Shown here: piece by piece, positions 35,595-44,861 of the stretch | Layout of the letters: every line of letters starts with the position of its first letter | How positions within the stretch are numbered: the first letter of the stretch is position 1 | DNA from: Saccharibacillus brassicae | Lineage (GTDB): Bacteria; Bacillota; Bacilli; Paenibacillales; Paenibacillaceae | Reading direction: 5' to 3' | NCBI RefSeq assembly: GCF_006542275.1 | Contig: NZ_CP041217.1 | Location: 5,520,501 to 5,584,500, forward strand | Length of the DNA stretch: 64,000 nt | Program-made: the position numbers and the translations under genes | The notes under the pieces: model-generated | What the model was told of the DNA's origin: nothing | Database searches by the model: none | What the model saw: the letters and a program-made list of their open reading frames with translations, nothing else

Positions 35595-38500
35595 CTAGGC
35601 GGAAGATCCGTCCTGGACCGCCGGCGTTACCCGGTTGCGGCCGCCGTGCTTGGACCGGTACAGCGCTTCGTCGGCCATTTTGTACGCTTCTTCCTCGCCC
35701 AGTCCCGGTCCGCGCATCCAGACGGCGCCGATCGACGCGGTCACGATGCCTTCCTGCGGATTTTTGGCGTGTTCGATGTTCAGCTCCGTGACGGCGAGGC
35801 GCAGCTTCTCCGCATACGCGAACGCGTCTTCCTGCTGCATGCCGGGCAGCAGGATGCCGAACTCTTCGCCGCCGAGGCGGAACGCGAAGCTGTGACCGCC
35901 CTGTTTCGCCGAAAGTTCGCGGATGGCGTCGCCGAGCCGCTTCAACACCCGGTCGCCTTCGTAATGCCCGTACGTGTCGTTGTACAATTTGTAATGATCG
36001 ATATCGAGCATGAGATACGCGAGCGGGGTACGCTGGTTGTTCGCGCGGGCGATGCTGCCGGCAAACACGCTGTTGAAATGGCGCCGGTTGAACAGCCCGG
36101 TCAGCTCGTCGGTCACCGACAACCGCTCGATCAGATTGAGCGAACGGTTCAGTTCTTCGTTGTTGCGCTCAAGCGCTTCTGTCCGTTCGGCCACGATCTC
36201 TTCGAGATGGTCTTTGTGGCGCTTGAGTTCCTGCTCGGCTTTTTTGCGCGCGGTAATGTCTTTGACCGTTCCCTGCACCGCGGGCTGTCCCCGGTACGAG
36301 ACGCCGACGACTTTGTTGATCGCCATAATGACCCGGAATCCGTCGCGGTGCAGCAGGGCCGATTCGTATTCTTCCGGCGCTTCCCGCCCGTCGATGCGGT
36401 TCTCGTAATAGCCGGCTACCCGCTCGACGTCTCTTGGATGGATAAAAGCGTCGTAACGGGCGCCGATCATCTCGTCCGTCCGGCAGCCGACCATCTCGGC
36501 CAGCGCGTGATTGACGTACACGAAGCAGCCGCCCTGGATCATGAAGATGCCGTCCTGCATATTGTCTACCAATTCCCGGTATTTGGCTTCGGATTGTTCG
36601 AGTTCTTCATATAAGCTGGCATTTTCGAGCGAAAAGACCATGTCCCGCGACAGCAGGTTGATGATCTTCATCCGTTCCTGGGTAAAAGCGCCCGTGACCA
36701 GATTGTTCTCCAAATAAATGACGGCTACCGTCTTGTTCTGATTGATCAGCGGCATGCAGACGAGCGAACGCGGCCGGTTCTGGCGAATATACACATCGTC
36801 CGCGAGCCTGGCTTCCGTGCTGGCATCGTCCAAAATGACCGTTCTGCCGCTGTCTTCGACCGATTTGAGCAGCTTTTCCGGCAGCCGGTCGTACAGCGTC
36901 TCTCCGTGCACCGTCACCGAAATCCGGTCCTGGTCCGGCAGGTAGCGTCCTTCGACCATCATCGGACTCTGGCGCAGCACGATGCAGCCCCGCTGCGCAC
37001 CCGCGTTTTTGATCACGATTTCCATCAGTGCCTGAAGCAGGTGGTCCAGCTCGATCTCGCGCGAGATCGCCTGCGAAGCGAGCAGCAGCGCGTCGAGGTC
37101 GAGACTGTCCGACGAAGCGCCCAGGCTGCCGGGACGCGTCCGGTCAAGGGTTCGGGAGACGCCGGCCGCCAAGCGGGATTCGTTCAACTGCCGCACTTTG
37201 CTCTCCGCTCCCCAGACGGCGTAATAATAGACCGCTTTGCCCCGCAAATACGTTCCGTATTCGCTCTGCCCCCGTTCCAGACGGAACGCGGCGGACAATT
37301 CGAAGCTGAGCGCTTTGTAGCGCACCGGGGCGCTGCGCTCGGCTTCGCCGGACGCGAGATCATACCGCGCGAACGCTTCGGAGGTCCGCCCGTTCAGGCG
37401 CGCCCGCTCCGCCGCGAGCAGCCGGACATGCCAGGCGAAATTGCCCGGATTGTGCTTGTGCCAGACCCGGAAACGCCGGAATTCCCGCCGCATCCGATTG
37501 TGCCTGCGCCGGCGTACGGAAGCGTCCGCGGAAGGCGGCGCGTAGGCGCAGATCAAGAACGCGTACAGCGCAAACTCTTCCATAAAAGCCGAACCCGCCA
37601 AAGCTCCGATGAAGGCTTCGGCCCGCTCCAGAGCGTCGGCCGCTTCGCCGTAATGCCCGCCGGTGAACAGCTGCTTCATTTTGTACACATGGTAAATGGC
37701 GATGCCCGACTGGTAATTCGCCTGCTCCAGCTGCTCCAGATAAGCGCTCTCGCTAAAGTCCGGTCCATTGAACGACAGCGGATCGTCGAGCAGGCCGGCC
37801 AAGCCGCGCCACTGCTGCCGTGCCAGCCGCGCCGTCGCCAGCGCTTCCCGGTGCCCCGTGTTTTCGATCAGGGCGATATACCGGCCGCTCTGCTCGATCT
37901 GGCCGCTCAGGTCGAGATCGGGATTCCACAAGTTGACGTAATAACACGCATGCGCCAAATAAAGCAGATTGCCCGAGCGCTGCCCGGATTGCACCGCTTC
38001 GGCGAACGCGTCCGGCAGCTGCCGCCACGGCTCTTTCCAGACGCGGGCGAACAGCGCGAACAGCACCTGTGCCGCGCTGCGCGACTGAAGATCGTCGAAG
38101 CGCTCGTTGATCCGCAGCGCGAGACTGCCGAACTCGTACGCTCCGCGAATATCGCCCATGCCCGACAGCAGCAGCGCGTAGCCGGTAAAAGCAAGCGTCG
38201 ATTCCGGCGCGATGCCGTATTTGAGCGTCAATCCCGCTTTCTTCAGCACGATCAGCCCGAACAGCGGCTGCTCGCCGGAGATAAACGCCGGCGGAAACAT
38301 GCCGATGAGCAGCCGCATCGCCAATTTGACGCGCGGATCGCTCATCTCGGGCCCTTGTTCCAGCTTGCGGACGGAAGTGGAGGCAAGCTTCAGCTTGACG
38401 CCGGCAAGTTCCGACAGCACCGCCGGCATGCCGGCTTTTTCCGGGAGCCGGATACCGAGCCGCGCCAGGCCGCTGCGTCCCGCCTCGATCGATTCCTTCA

Positions 38501-41072
38501 TTAGACCGAGGTAGAAATAATAGCCGGCCTGCATCTCGTACAGCTTCGCCCGTTCGAGCGAATCGCGGGCCTGCGCGGCCAGTTCGGCGCAGGCGGCATC
38601 CGCTGCTTCGATCCGGCGGCACAGATAGCCGCATTCGGCGTAGAGCGCGAGCACGTCCCGGGCAAGATCGGGCTCCGTCTCCCAGCGGCGTTCGCCCAGC
38701 AGTTCGAGCGCGGTGCCCGCCAGAGCCAACGCGGTATCGTAGCCGTAAGACGCTTTGGCCGCCGCCGCGGCTTCGACGTTCAGGCGGATCAACCGGCCGA
38801 GTTCGGCTTCCGACTCGATCCAGGCGCGGCCCGCGTTCAAATGGGCGGCTGTCTCCAGCCGCTCGTCCGCACCGATCGGCGCGATTCGCCCATGCCGGCC
38901 TTGCCGGCCGAGCAGGGCGCGCCCGATCCGCAGATGCAGGCGGCCGATCTCGTCCGGCGTTCGCAGTTCGTACGCCGCCTGCTGGATCCGGTCGTGCCGG
39001 AAGCGGAACCGCTGCGCCTCCGGCCCGGCCCCGGCGGCCGGGCGAAGCCCCGCCGTGCCCGGCCGTCCGGCGCTGCGCCCGAACGATTCGCCTGCGCGAT
39101 CGCGCACGATCAGTTCTTCGGCCAGCGCTTGCGCCAGCGCGCGGTCGATGACCCCGGCTTCGCTCTCGCCGAGGTCGATCAGGCGATCGCGGTCGAAGCC
39201 CGACCCCAGCACCGCGCCGAGCGCAAGCACGCCGAGCGTGTCCGGCGACAGATGGCGCAGCCGCTCCATCAGCAGGCTCAGCACGCTGCCTCTGACCGGA
39301 AACGCGGCGATTGCCTGCGCTTCCCAGTTCCATCGGCCCTGCAGCGGCTCGTAGACGAGCCGCTTGTCCCGATGCAGCTCGCGCAGCATCTCCCGCGCGA
39401 ACAGGGCGTTGCCGCGCGTATGCTGCCGAATCGACTCGGCCAGCGGAGCGATCCGCTCGCGGTCGGCGTGCAGCGCGTCGGCGACGATCTCTTCCAGCGC
39501 CTCTACGGTCAGCGCGCCCAGTTCAAGTTCGGTCACGCCGCGCAGGGCGCCGATCCGCTGCTGCGCCTGCCGCAGCGGATGGCCGGCTTCGGCTTCGTCC
39601 GAACGGTAGGCGCAGACGACGCACAGTCCGCGCAGCTCGGGATCGAGCAGCAGCCGCTCGACGAGCTGGATCTCCGCGGCATCCGCCCGGTGCATATCGT
39701 CGAGGAACAGCAGCAGCGGACGTCCGCCGTCCAGCAGGCCGCGCGCGAACGCGGCGAACGTCATGAAGAACCGGTTCGTGTCTTCCGCCGGGCCAAGCGC
39801 GGGCAGCTCCGGCTGGGGACCGATCCAGTCCGCAAGTTCGGGAATCAGGCGCAGCACGAGCGAGCCGCTTCCGGCCAGCTCGCGGCGCAGGCTGCGCGCC
39901 GTCTCCGAATGCTGCGGCTGCGCATCGCCCAGTTCTTCGCCCATCCGCACGATCAGCCCGCGGAACGCCTCGACGACGGCGGCATGCGGAACGCTGCGGT
40001 TGTACGGATCGCATTTGCCTTCGGCAAACCGCCCGTTATGGCGGGCGACGGCGGGCCGCAGCTCGCGCACGAACGCCGTTTTGCCCGCGCCCGCTTCGCC
40101 CGCGACCAGCACGAGCCTCGGCGGCGCGCCGACAGCGGCGCCGAGCGCCGATTCCGCCAGACGAAGCTCGCTCTGCCTGCCGTACAGACCGCTCGGCAGC
40201 TCGAAGCGCTCTGTCCGGTCGCTTGCGCCCGGCTCGAATGTCTCTTCGCCCGCCAGGCAGCGCAGCAGGTCCGCCTTGATGCCGTAAGCGCTCTGATAGC
40301 GGTCTTCCGGCGATTTGGCCAGCAGCTTCATGATGATGCCGGACAGCGACCCGGATACGGCCTCCGGCGCGACCTCATGCGGCGCGACGGGCGTCTTCGC
40401 CATAAGCGAATACAGATACTCCGGCGCTTCTTCTTCCGGATACGGCTTCGTTCCGGTCGCCAGTTCGTACAGCGTGACGCCGAAAGCGTAATAATCGCTG
40501 CGGGCGTCGGGGCCGCGATTCAGCCGGCCCGTCTGTTCCGGCGACATATACGACAAACTGCCTTCCGGGTGTTCGGCCTGCGGCGGAGCCGGTTCGCCCG
40601 GCGTCGTCTCGGCCGACAGGCCGAAATCGATCAGCCGGAGCGTATCCGTATCCCGGTTCCAGATCAGGTTGGCCGGCTTGACGTCTTTGTGCAGGACGCC
40701 CCGCGTATGCACTTCGCCCAAAATATCGATAAAGCCCGCCATCGCGCGCAGAAAAGAAGCCGGATCGGGCGGGCTTTCGGCCCAAATCCGGTCCAGCGAC
40801 AAGCCGCCGACGTCTTCCTGCTCCAGCAGCAGCAGCCCGCCGCGCTCTTCCAGACGCAGCGGACGAATGACGCCTTCCACTTCGGCGCTCAGCCGCTCAA
40901 GCAGCCGGTATTCCCGCTTGAAGCGGAACACTTCCTGCGAATCGGCCGAGCCGCCCCGCAGCACCTTCAAAATGACCGTCTCGCCGGTCTCGCGGTTTAC
41001 GGCGCGATAGACCGCCCGGCGGCCATATTCGGAAAAGGTCTCTAGTATGTTGAAATGATCGATTGTTTGCAT
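35595..41072 (-). CDS. Giant hybrid signalling protein: Ser/Thr kinase, AAA ATPase, GAF, PAS, GGDEF
   Basis: 1,825 residues. Order: (1) protein kinase domain, about 5-270, with VLHKDVKPANLIW catalytic loop, LIDFGLS (DFG) and SYMSPEQTGR; (2) STAND-type AAA ATPase, about 295-600, Walker A GEAGAGKT and Walker B LLLFLDDMH; (3) a long helical TPR-like region to about 1,300; (4) GAF, about 1,355-1,510; (5) PAS, about 1,540-1,660; (6) short coiled coil; (7) GGDEF diguanylate cyclase at the C terminus, with FNRRHFNSVF, DIDHYKLYND and the intact active motif GGEEF. It should link sensory input to c-di-GMP. No membrane segment, so cytosolic. Start at 41072 is set by AAAGGTGG 8 nt upstream. Confidence 0.93.
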   Translation of the reverse strand: MQTIDHFNILETFSEYGRRAVYRAVNRETGETVILKVLRGGSADSQEVFRFKREYRLLERLSAEVEGVIRPLRLEERGGLLLLEQEDVGGLSLDRIWAESPPDPASFLRAMAGFIDILGEVHTRGVLHKDVKPANLIWNRDTDTLRLIDFGLSAETTPGEPAPPQAEHPEGSLSYMSPEQTGRLNRGPDARSDYYAFGVTLYELATGTKPYPEEEAPEYLYSLMAKTPVAPHEVAPEAVSGSLSGIIMKLLAKSPEDRYQSAYGIKADLLRCLAGEETFEPGASDRTERFELPSGLYGRQSELRLAESALGAAVGAPPRLVLVAGEAGAGKTAFVRELRPAVARHNGRFAEGKCDPYNRSVPHAAVVEAFRGLIVRMGEELGDAQPQHSETARSLRRELAGSGSLVLRLIPELADWIGPQPELPALGPAEDTNRFFMTFAAFARGLLDGGRPLLLFLDDMHRADAAEIQLVERLLLDPELRGLCVVCAYRSDEAEAGHPLRQAQQRIGALRGVTELELGALTVEALEEIVADALHADRERIAPLAESIRQHTRGNALFAREMLRELHRDKRLVYEPLQGRWNWEAQAIAAFPVRGSVLSLLMERLRHLSPDTLGVLALGAVLGSGFDRDRLIDLGESEAGVIDRALAQALAEELIVRDRAGESFGRSAGRPGTAGLRPAAGAGPEAQRFRFRHDRIQQAAYELRTPDEIGRLHLRIGRALLGRQGRHGRIAPIGADERLETAAHLNAGRAWIESEAELGRLIRLNVEAAAAAKASYGYDTALALAGTALELLGERRWETEPDLARDVLALYAECGYLCRRIEAADAACAELAAQARDSLERAKLYEMQAGYYFYLGLMKESIEAGRSGLARLGIRLPEKAGMPAVLSELAGVKLKLASTSVRKLEQGPEMSDPRVKLAMRLLIGMFPPAFISGEQPLFGLIVLKKAGLTLKYGIAPESTLAFTGYALLLSGMGDIRGAYEFGSLALRINERFDDLQSRSAAQVLFALFARVWKEPWRQLPDAFAEAVQSGQRSGNLLYLAHACYYVNLWNPDLDLSGQIEQSGRYIALIENTGHREALATARLARQQWRGLAGLLDDPLSFNGPDFSESAYLEQLEQANYQSGIAIYHVYKMKQLFTGGHYGEAADALERAEAFIGALAGSAFMEEFALYAFLICAYAPPSADASVRRRRHNRMRREFRRFRVWHKHNPGNFAWHVRLLAAERARLNGRTSEAFARYDLASGEAERSAPVRYKALSFELSAAFRLERGQSEYGTYLRGKAVYYYAVWGAESKVRQLNESRLAAGVSRTLDRTRPGSLGASSDSLDLDALLLASQAISREIELDHLLQALMEIVIKNAGAQRGCIVLRQSPMMVEGRYLPDQDRISVTVHGETLYDRLPEKLLKSVEDSGRTVILDDASTEARLADDVYIRQNRPRSLVCMPLINQNKTVAVIYLENNLVTGAFTQERMKIINLLSRDMVFSLENASLYEELEQSEAKYRELVDNMQDGIFMIQGGCFVYVNHALAEMVGCRTDEMIGARYDAFIHPRDVERVAGYYENRIDGREAPEEYESALLHRDGFRVIMAINKVVGVSYRGQPAVQGTVKDITARKKAEQELKRHKDHLEEIVAERTEALERNNEELNRSLNLIERLSVTDELTGLFNRRHFNSVFAGSIARANNQRTPLAYLMLDIDHYKLYNDTYGHYEGDRVLKRLGDAIRELSAKQGGHSFAFRLGGEEFGILLPGMQQEDAFAYAEKLRLAVTELNIEHAKNPQEGIVTASIGAVWMRGPGLGEEEAYKMADEALYRSKHGGRNRVTPAVQDGSSA

Positions 41073-41179
41073 GTCCGATTCCACCTTTAACCGCACAATT
41101 TCATCTGACTTCTAGCATATCCGATAACGCCGGACGTGGGAAGCGTCTCCTGCGCCTGCAGCCTCGCCGCAAACGCAAA

Positions 41180-41212
41180 AAAAGCCGGCCGCGAACGGCG
41201 CGGCCGGCTTTT
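41180..41212 (-). terminator. Terminator after the DUF6612-like lipoprotein gene
   Basis: Stem AAAAGCCGGCCG / CGGCCGGCTTTT with a 9-nt loop; seven T follow on the minus strand. Confidence 0.87.
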
Positions 41213-41215
41213 GAT

Positions 41216-41275
41216 GGGTCTTCTTGCGATGGTTCTTCTTACGATGGTTCTTCTTGCGATAGGTCCACTTGCGAT
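41216..41275. repeat. 15-bp tandem repeat (four copies)
   Basis: Units GGTTCTTCTTGCGAT with small changes, between the lipoprotein stop and its terminator, hence inside the 3' untranslated region. Confidence 0.9.
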
Positions 41276-41302
41276 CGGTCTGATTGTCGAACGGTTCCGG
41301 TC

Positions 41303-42184
41303 TTACTTGACGCCGTCGATGACTTCCTTGGGAACTTCGATCGCCTCGATCTCGTTATGCTTGGAAATCGTGCTGTTCATAATCATGTGCATCTGCATAT
41401 CCATTTCTTGACCTTCGCCCGCCGCGCCGGTCATCGACATGGTCATGTCCACGATCGATTTGGTCGGGTACGACGTTTCTTTGTTCACGGCGTAAGTCAG
41501 CTTCATCTCTTCGATGTCCATTTGATCCAGCGCGGCGGCCGTTTGTTCGTCCGTGTTCGCGCCCATCATTTCCGAAGCCATCGATTTGATTTTGTCGCCC
41601 GACAGGTCGGCCGTCAGGACGTAATCGTCGCCTTCTTCGGTCACTTTCATGTCCTGGGCTACCGATTTGAACTGTTCGAACGAGCTGTCGAGGTTGGCCG
41701 TGTTCTCAAGGCCCGCCATGATCTGCTCGCGGTTCTCTTCGGGCAGCTTCGTCCATTCGTCGTTCATGCCCATGTAGATGGCGTCTTTGGTAATATACTG
41801 CTTCACTTCATTGGTCGTATCGCCGGTCTGCGTCGAGATCTCCTGGTACGCGCTCATCGGCTCGACGACCATGTCCGTGTTCAATTTCGTTTTGGAAGCC
41901 GTTTCTTCGCCGTTCAGCGTCATCGTCTGGTCCATGTCCGCGACCATATTGTAACTTTTCAGTTCTTTGCTCGCGGCCTGGGCTTTGTTCAGCAGTTCTT
42001 CGGCCGTCGGCACGGCAGCCGTCTCGGCAGGTGCCGCGGTCTCCGCTGCCGGTGTCTCGGTCGTCGCCGGCGCGGTCGTCTCCGCTACCGGTGCCGCCGT
42101 ATTGGCCGCTTCTTCATTGGTGCTGCATGCGGCAAGCGCCGCCATCATCATGACCGACAGTGCGGCCGTTCCCCATTTTCTCAT
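41303..42184 (-). CDS. DUF6612-like lipoprotein
   Basis: 293 residues. Signal peptide with lipobox AALAAC (Cys at about 20), then a ~40-residue Ala/Thr/Pro/Glu-rich linker, then a folded domain starting AEELLNKAQAASKELKSYNM. The alternating beta-strand segments (MDQTMTLNGEE, SKTKLNTDMVVEPMSAYQEI, KQYITKDAIYMGMNDEWTKL) suit the LolA/LppX-like fold shared by the DUF6612 family in Paenibacillus and Bacillus. Surface lipoprotein of unknown function, perhaps binding a lipid or hydrophobic ligand. Monocistronic with its own terminator. Confidence 0.82.
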   Translation of the reverse strand: MRKWGTAALSVMMMAALAACSTNEEAANTAAPVAETTAPATTETPAAETAAPAETAAVPTAEELLNKAQAASKELKSYNMVADMDQTMTLNGEETASKTKLNTDMVVEPMSAYQEISTQTGDTTNEVKQYITKDAIYMGMNDEWTKLPEENREQIMAGLENTANLDSSFEQFKSVAQDMKVTEEGDDYVLTADLSGDKIKSMASEMMGANTDEQTAAALDQMDIEEMKLTYAVNKETSYPTKSIVDMTMSMTGAAGEGQEMDMQMHMIMNSTISKHNEIEAIEVPKEVIDGVK

Positions 42185-42349
42185 CTTGTTATGCCCCTCT
42201 CGATTCTAGTAAAAATCTCTCTAAGATAAGTATGTCTCTTAGCCCTATTAACCCAAACGGCTTTTGCTTTAACGCAATTCCGCAAATTCGCGCCGTAAAA
42301 GCGTAAATCAGGACGATTTTCCCTTTTTTGAAAAGAGTGGGGTGCGCGG

Positions 42350-42973
42350 TCACCGACGCTGCTCCGGCAGCCGGTTCAGCCGCTCCGCCAAAGCTTCGGG
42401 CACAGGCTGGCCGCGCAGATACGCAAGCGCCGACGGCTCGGCCCCGTGCTCGTGCAGATAGGCTTCGAGCCGCTCCGCTTTGGCGGTCCGGTCCATCAGC
42501 GTGTAGGCCGCGAACCAGATCTCGGGGCTTGCGATGCGCAGATCGCCGCCGCCTGTTCCCGGCAGCGCCGGCAGCCGGCAGATGCCGCGCTGCGTGCGCA
42601 CGGCGAACCCGCCGATGATCTCCACTTCCGGCTCCGTGCCGTCCAGGCGCAGCTTGTACGCGCTTCGGTACAGATCGCTTGGCCCGTCGGCGTCGATGAT
42701 CGTGTAAGCCGCGAGCGCCGCCCGGATTTCTTTTTCCGAAGCTTCGGTCATAATGTCCCAGTCGCCTACCGTGTCCGTCAACCCGAGCCCGAGCAGCATG
42801 CCGCTGCCGCCGATGACGTAGTCGATGCCGCCAAGTTCCAACTGCCGCGTCACCTCGCGCAGCACGCGCCGCTTATCGCCCGGTTCGGCGGAGCCGCGCT
42901 GCGGCGCCTCCGTTCCCGCGTGTTCAACCGGCCGTGCCGGTTTCTTGCCCATGTCCTTCACCATGTCCTTCAT
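42350..42973 (-). CDS. Nucleotidyltransferase-like protein
   Basis: 207 residues. GGIDYVIGGSGMLLGLGL followed by VGDWDIMTEA fits the GG/GS...DxD pattern of the nucleotidyltransferase superfamily; a second acidic strand VEIIGGF could supply the third Asp/Glu. The first ~40 residues are a Lys/Met-rich leader (MKDMVKDMGKK) of uncertain value. The start at 42973 has AGGGG next to it and AAGGA just before; 42964 is an alternative. It stands alone with no toxin-like partner next to it, so I cannot say whether it modifies tRNA, protein or a drug. Confidence 0.65.
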   Translation of the reverse strand: MKDMVKDMGKKPARPVEHAGTEAPQRGSAEPGDKRRVLREVTRQLELGGIDYVIGGSGMLLGLGLTDTVGDWDIMTEASEKEIRAALAAYTIIDADGPSDLYRSAYKLRLDGTEPEVEIIGGFAVRTQRGICRLPALPGTGGGDLRIASPEIWFAAYTLMDRTAKAERLEAYLHEHGAEPSALAYLRGQPVPEALAERLNRLPEQRR

Positions 42974-43172
42974 CCCCTGTTCCTTCAAGCCTGCCGCCGA
43001 CCTCCCGGGCCGGCTTTTTCTGCATTGTATCACGAAGAACAGGCGCCGCACGCAAAAAAAGAGCGCAAAAAAGCGGGAAGCGCTTATGCGCCGCCCGCCG
43101 CCGTACCTGATCGCCTTGCCTATAGCCCCGACTGTAACCCTATTTGGAAAAGCCGGCCGTTCCGCTCAAAAC

Positions 43173-43796
43173 TTACGCTTCGCGGTCTTCCTTCAGCACC
43201 TGGAAGTCCGTCAGCAGCGAGACGACGTTGTCCTGCTCGTCCAGGCCCCAATAAGAAGCGTACACGCCGTCGCCGTACCCGGAAGTGAACAAGATGACGT
43301 TCAGCCCGTTCTCTTCGTCTGCGGCGAGATTGCCCCAGACGCCGTCGTGTTCGTCCAGCACGTCTTCAACGAGGTTGTCGTACAGGCTGATGTATTCGTC
43401 GCCGAGTTCTTCCTGCAGCCGAAGATCGAGCATCTCGACCGCCCGGATCGCGTCTTCGTCGGCAAAACTGCCCAGTCCGGCATCGACCGGATAGCCGAAG
43501 ATTTCGTCTTCGCCGAGCGAAGCCGCATCCTGGCCCGGACGCACCGCGAGTTCCCAGCGCACCGGCTTCGTATCGGACAGGCGCATCTCCGCGCCCGCAA
43601 TCGCGCCTTCCTGCTCGCTGTGCCATGCGTAGACGGGATAAGTGCCCGGCGCGACTTCGTACACGAACGGTTCGACGCGCGAAGTGAGCGGATCGCAGGC
43701 TACAACGCGGCCCGACACGATCTTGACCGGTTCCAGCGGCTGCGGACGCAGCGCCCCGCCCGTAGGTTCCAGCAAATCTTGCAGCAATTTCGACAT
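43173..43796 (-). CDS. DUF4241-family protein
   Basis: 207 residues. The C-terminal block SGYGDGVYASYWGLDEQDNVVSLLTDFQVL is the DUF4241 signature; SGRVVACDPLT and GTYPVYAWHSEQEG are the usual earlier blocks. The family is widespread in Bacillota and actinobacteria with no proven function; some members sit beside polymorphic toxin genes, which I do not see here. AGAGGAAGAG precedes the ATG. Cytosolic and acidic. Confidence 0.85.
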   Translation of the reverse strand: MSKLLQDLLEPTGGALRPQPLEPVKIVSGRVVACDPLTSRVEPFVYEVAPGTYPVYAWHSEQEGAIAGAEMRLSDTKPVRWELAVRPGQDAASLGEDEIFGYPVDAGLGSFADEDAIRAVEMLDLRLQEELGDEYISLYDNLVEDVLDEHDGVWGNLAADEENGLNVILFTSGYGDGVYASYWGLDEQDNVVSLLTDFQVLKEDREA

Positions 43797-43819
43797 CGTA
43801 TCTCTTCCTCTCTGTTTCT

Positions 43820-43843
43820 GGAATTGGCTTTGGAATTGGCTTT
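43820..43843. repeat. 12-bp tandem repeat
   Basis: GGAATTGGCTTT twice plus a partial third copy, upstream of the DUF4241 start. Confidence 0.8.
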
Positions 43844-43927
43844 GGAAAACGCTTCAATTTAGGTATACCCATTTTCGTTACGTATCCCTCATTTCGCGGA
43901 TTTCGAACTTGCTTGCGCGCGAAGCGT

Positions 43928-44860
43928 TCAGCCGAAATCGGCGCGGGAAACGGTCGAAGCCGAAGCGATCGTGCGTCCGCTGCGCTTGTACCAGGCGGAG
44001 CAGAACAAGACGATCAGCAGCAGGTCGACCGCGTCGCCGCCGTAATACATCAGCTGCGCGCCCGTATGCGCATCCGCGACCGTCACGCCGGCCGGCGGCG
44101 ACGCGTACAGATATTTGCCGAGAATGCCGTGCGAAGCAAACGCGGCGATCATGACGCATGTGCGCAGCTTGAAGCCGGTCCGGTGCGGCGCCGGGTCGAT
44201 CGGCAGAATCGACGCCGCGAACAAGTAGCCGGCCGCGAATACATGCAGATGCACGGCGGCATGCAGCGCCGCCGAATGGTGCATGGCCGTGTACAGGCCG
44301 GTCGTATACAGCAGCCACAAGCCGCCGAAGTTTAGCGCGGCCGCCGTGACCGGATGCGTCAAGACGGCGGCCAACCGGCTGCGCAGCAGTGCGGACAATC
44401 TCCGCGCCCCGGCTCGCGGCAGCGTGCGCAGCAGCAGCGTCATCGGAGCGGACAAGACGAGCAGCAGCGGTCCGAGCATGCCGAGCAGCAGATGGCCGAG
44501 CATGTGGAACGTGAAGCTGCCGTGCGCAAGCCCGGCGAGCGGGCCGGCGACGGCGGCTGCCGACAGCAGCACGCCCGCGCACCAGAGCGCGACGCGATAC
44601 GCCGGCCAGCGCTTGTACCGGCGGCCGGTCAGCACGGCCGCCGCCGCGTACGCGAGCATGAGCGGCAGCGCGACCGCGAGCAGCGGCAGCAGGTCGTAGG
44701 CCCAGCCGGCCAGCAGCCCGGCCGACGATCCATCCGGTGCAGACGCCGGCGTGGGCGCGTGGCCGTGCGAATGCCCGGCATGCCCGCCGGCCGCGGCCGC
44801 GTAAGCGAAAGATCCGAATGATCCGTTTTCGAATAATCCGTACGCTAATGATACGCCCAT
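43928..44860 (-). CDS. ctaG: CtaG-family membrane protein (cytochrome oxidase assembly type)
   Basis: 310 residues with about seven helices, of the caa3-type CtaG family. A His-rich extracellular N-terminal stretch (GGHAGHSHGHAP) may bind copper. Family blocks: FTFHMLGHLLLGMLGPLLLVL with paired His, LTHPVTAAALNFGGLWLLY, AVHLHVFAAGYLFA. In Bacillus CtaG helps form active caa3 oxidase. No oxidase genes are nearby. It follows the DUF2243 gene by one base, and such pairs recur in Bacillota, so they may work together in copper or haem-copper chemistry. Confidence 0.85.
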   Translation of the reverse strand: MGVSLAYGLFENGSFGSFAYAAAAGGHAGHSHGHAPTPASAPDGSSAGLLAGWAYDLLPLLAVALPLMLAYAAAAVLTGRRYKRWPAYRVALWCAGVLLSAAAVAGPLAGLAHGSFTFHMLGHLLLGMLGPLLLVLSAPMTLLLRTLPRAGARRLSALLRSRLAAVLTHPVTAAALNFGGLWLLYTTGLYTAMHHSAALHAAVHLHVFAAGYLFAASILPIDPAPHRTGFKLRTCVMIAAFASHGILGKYLYASPPAGVTVADAHTGAQLMYYGGDAVDLLLIVLFCSAWYKRSGRTIASASTVSRADFG

Positions 44861-44861
44861 A

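Noticed and set aside
44354..44821. Plus-strand frames opposite ctaG
   Set aside because: Composition is Arg/Gln-rich with no motif; ctaG on the minus strand explains the conservation-like periodicity.
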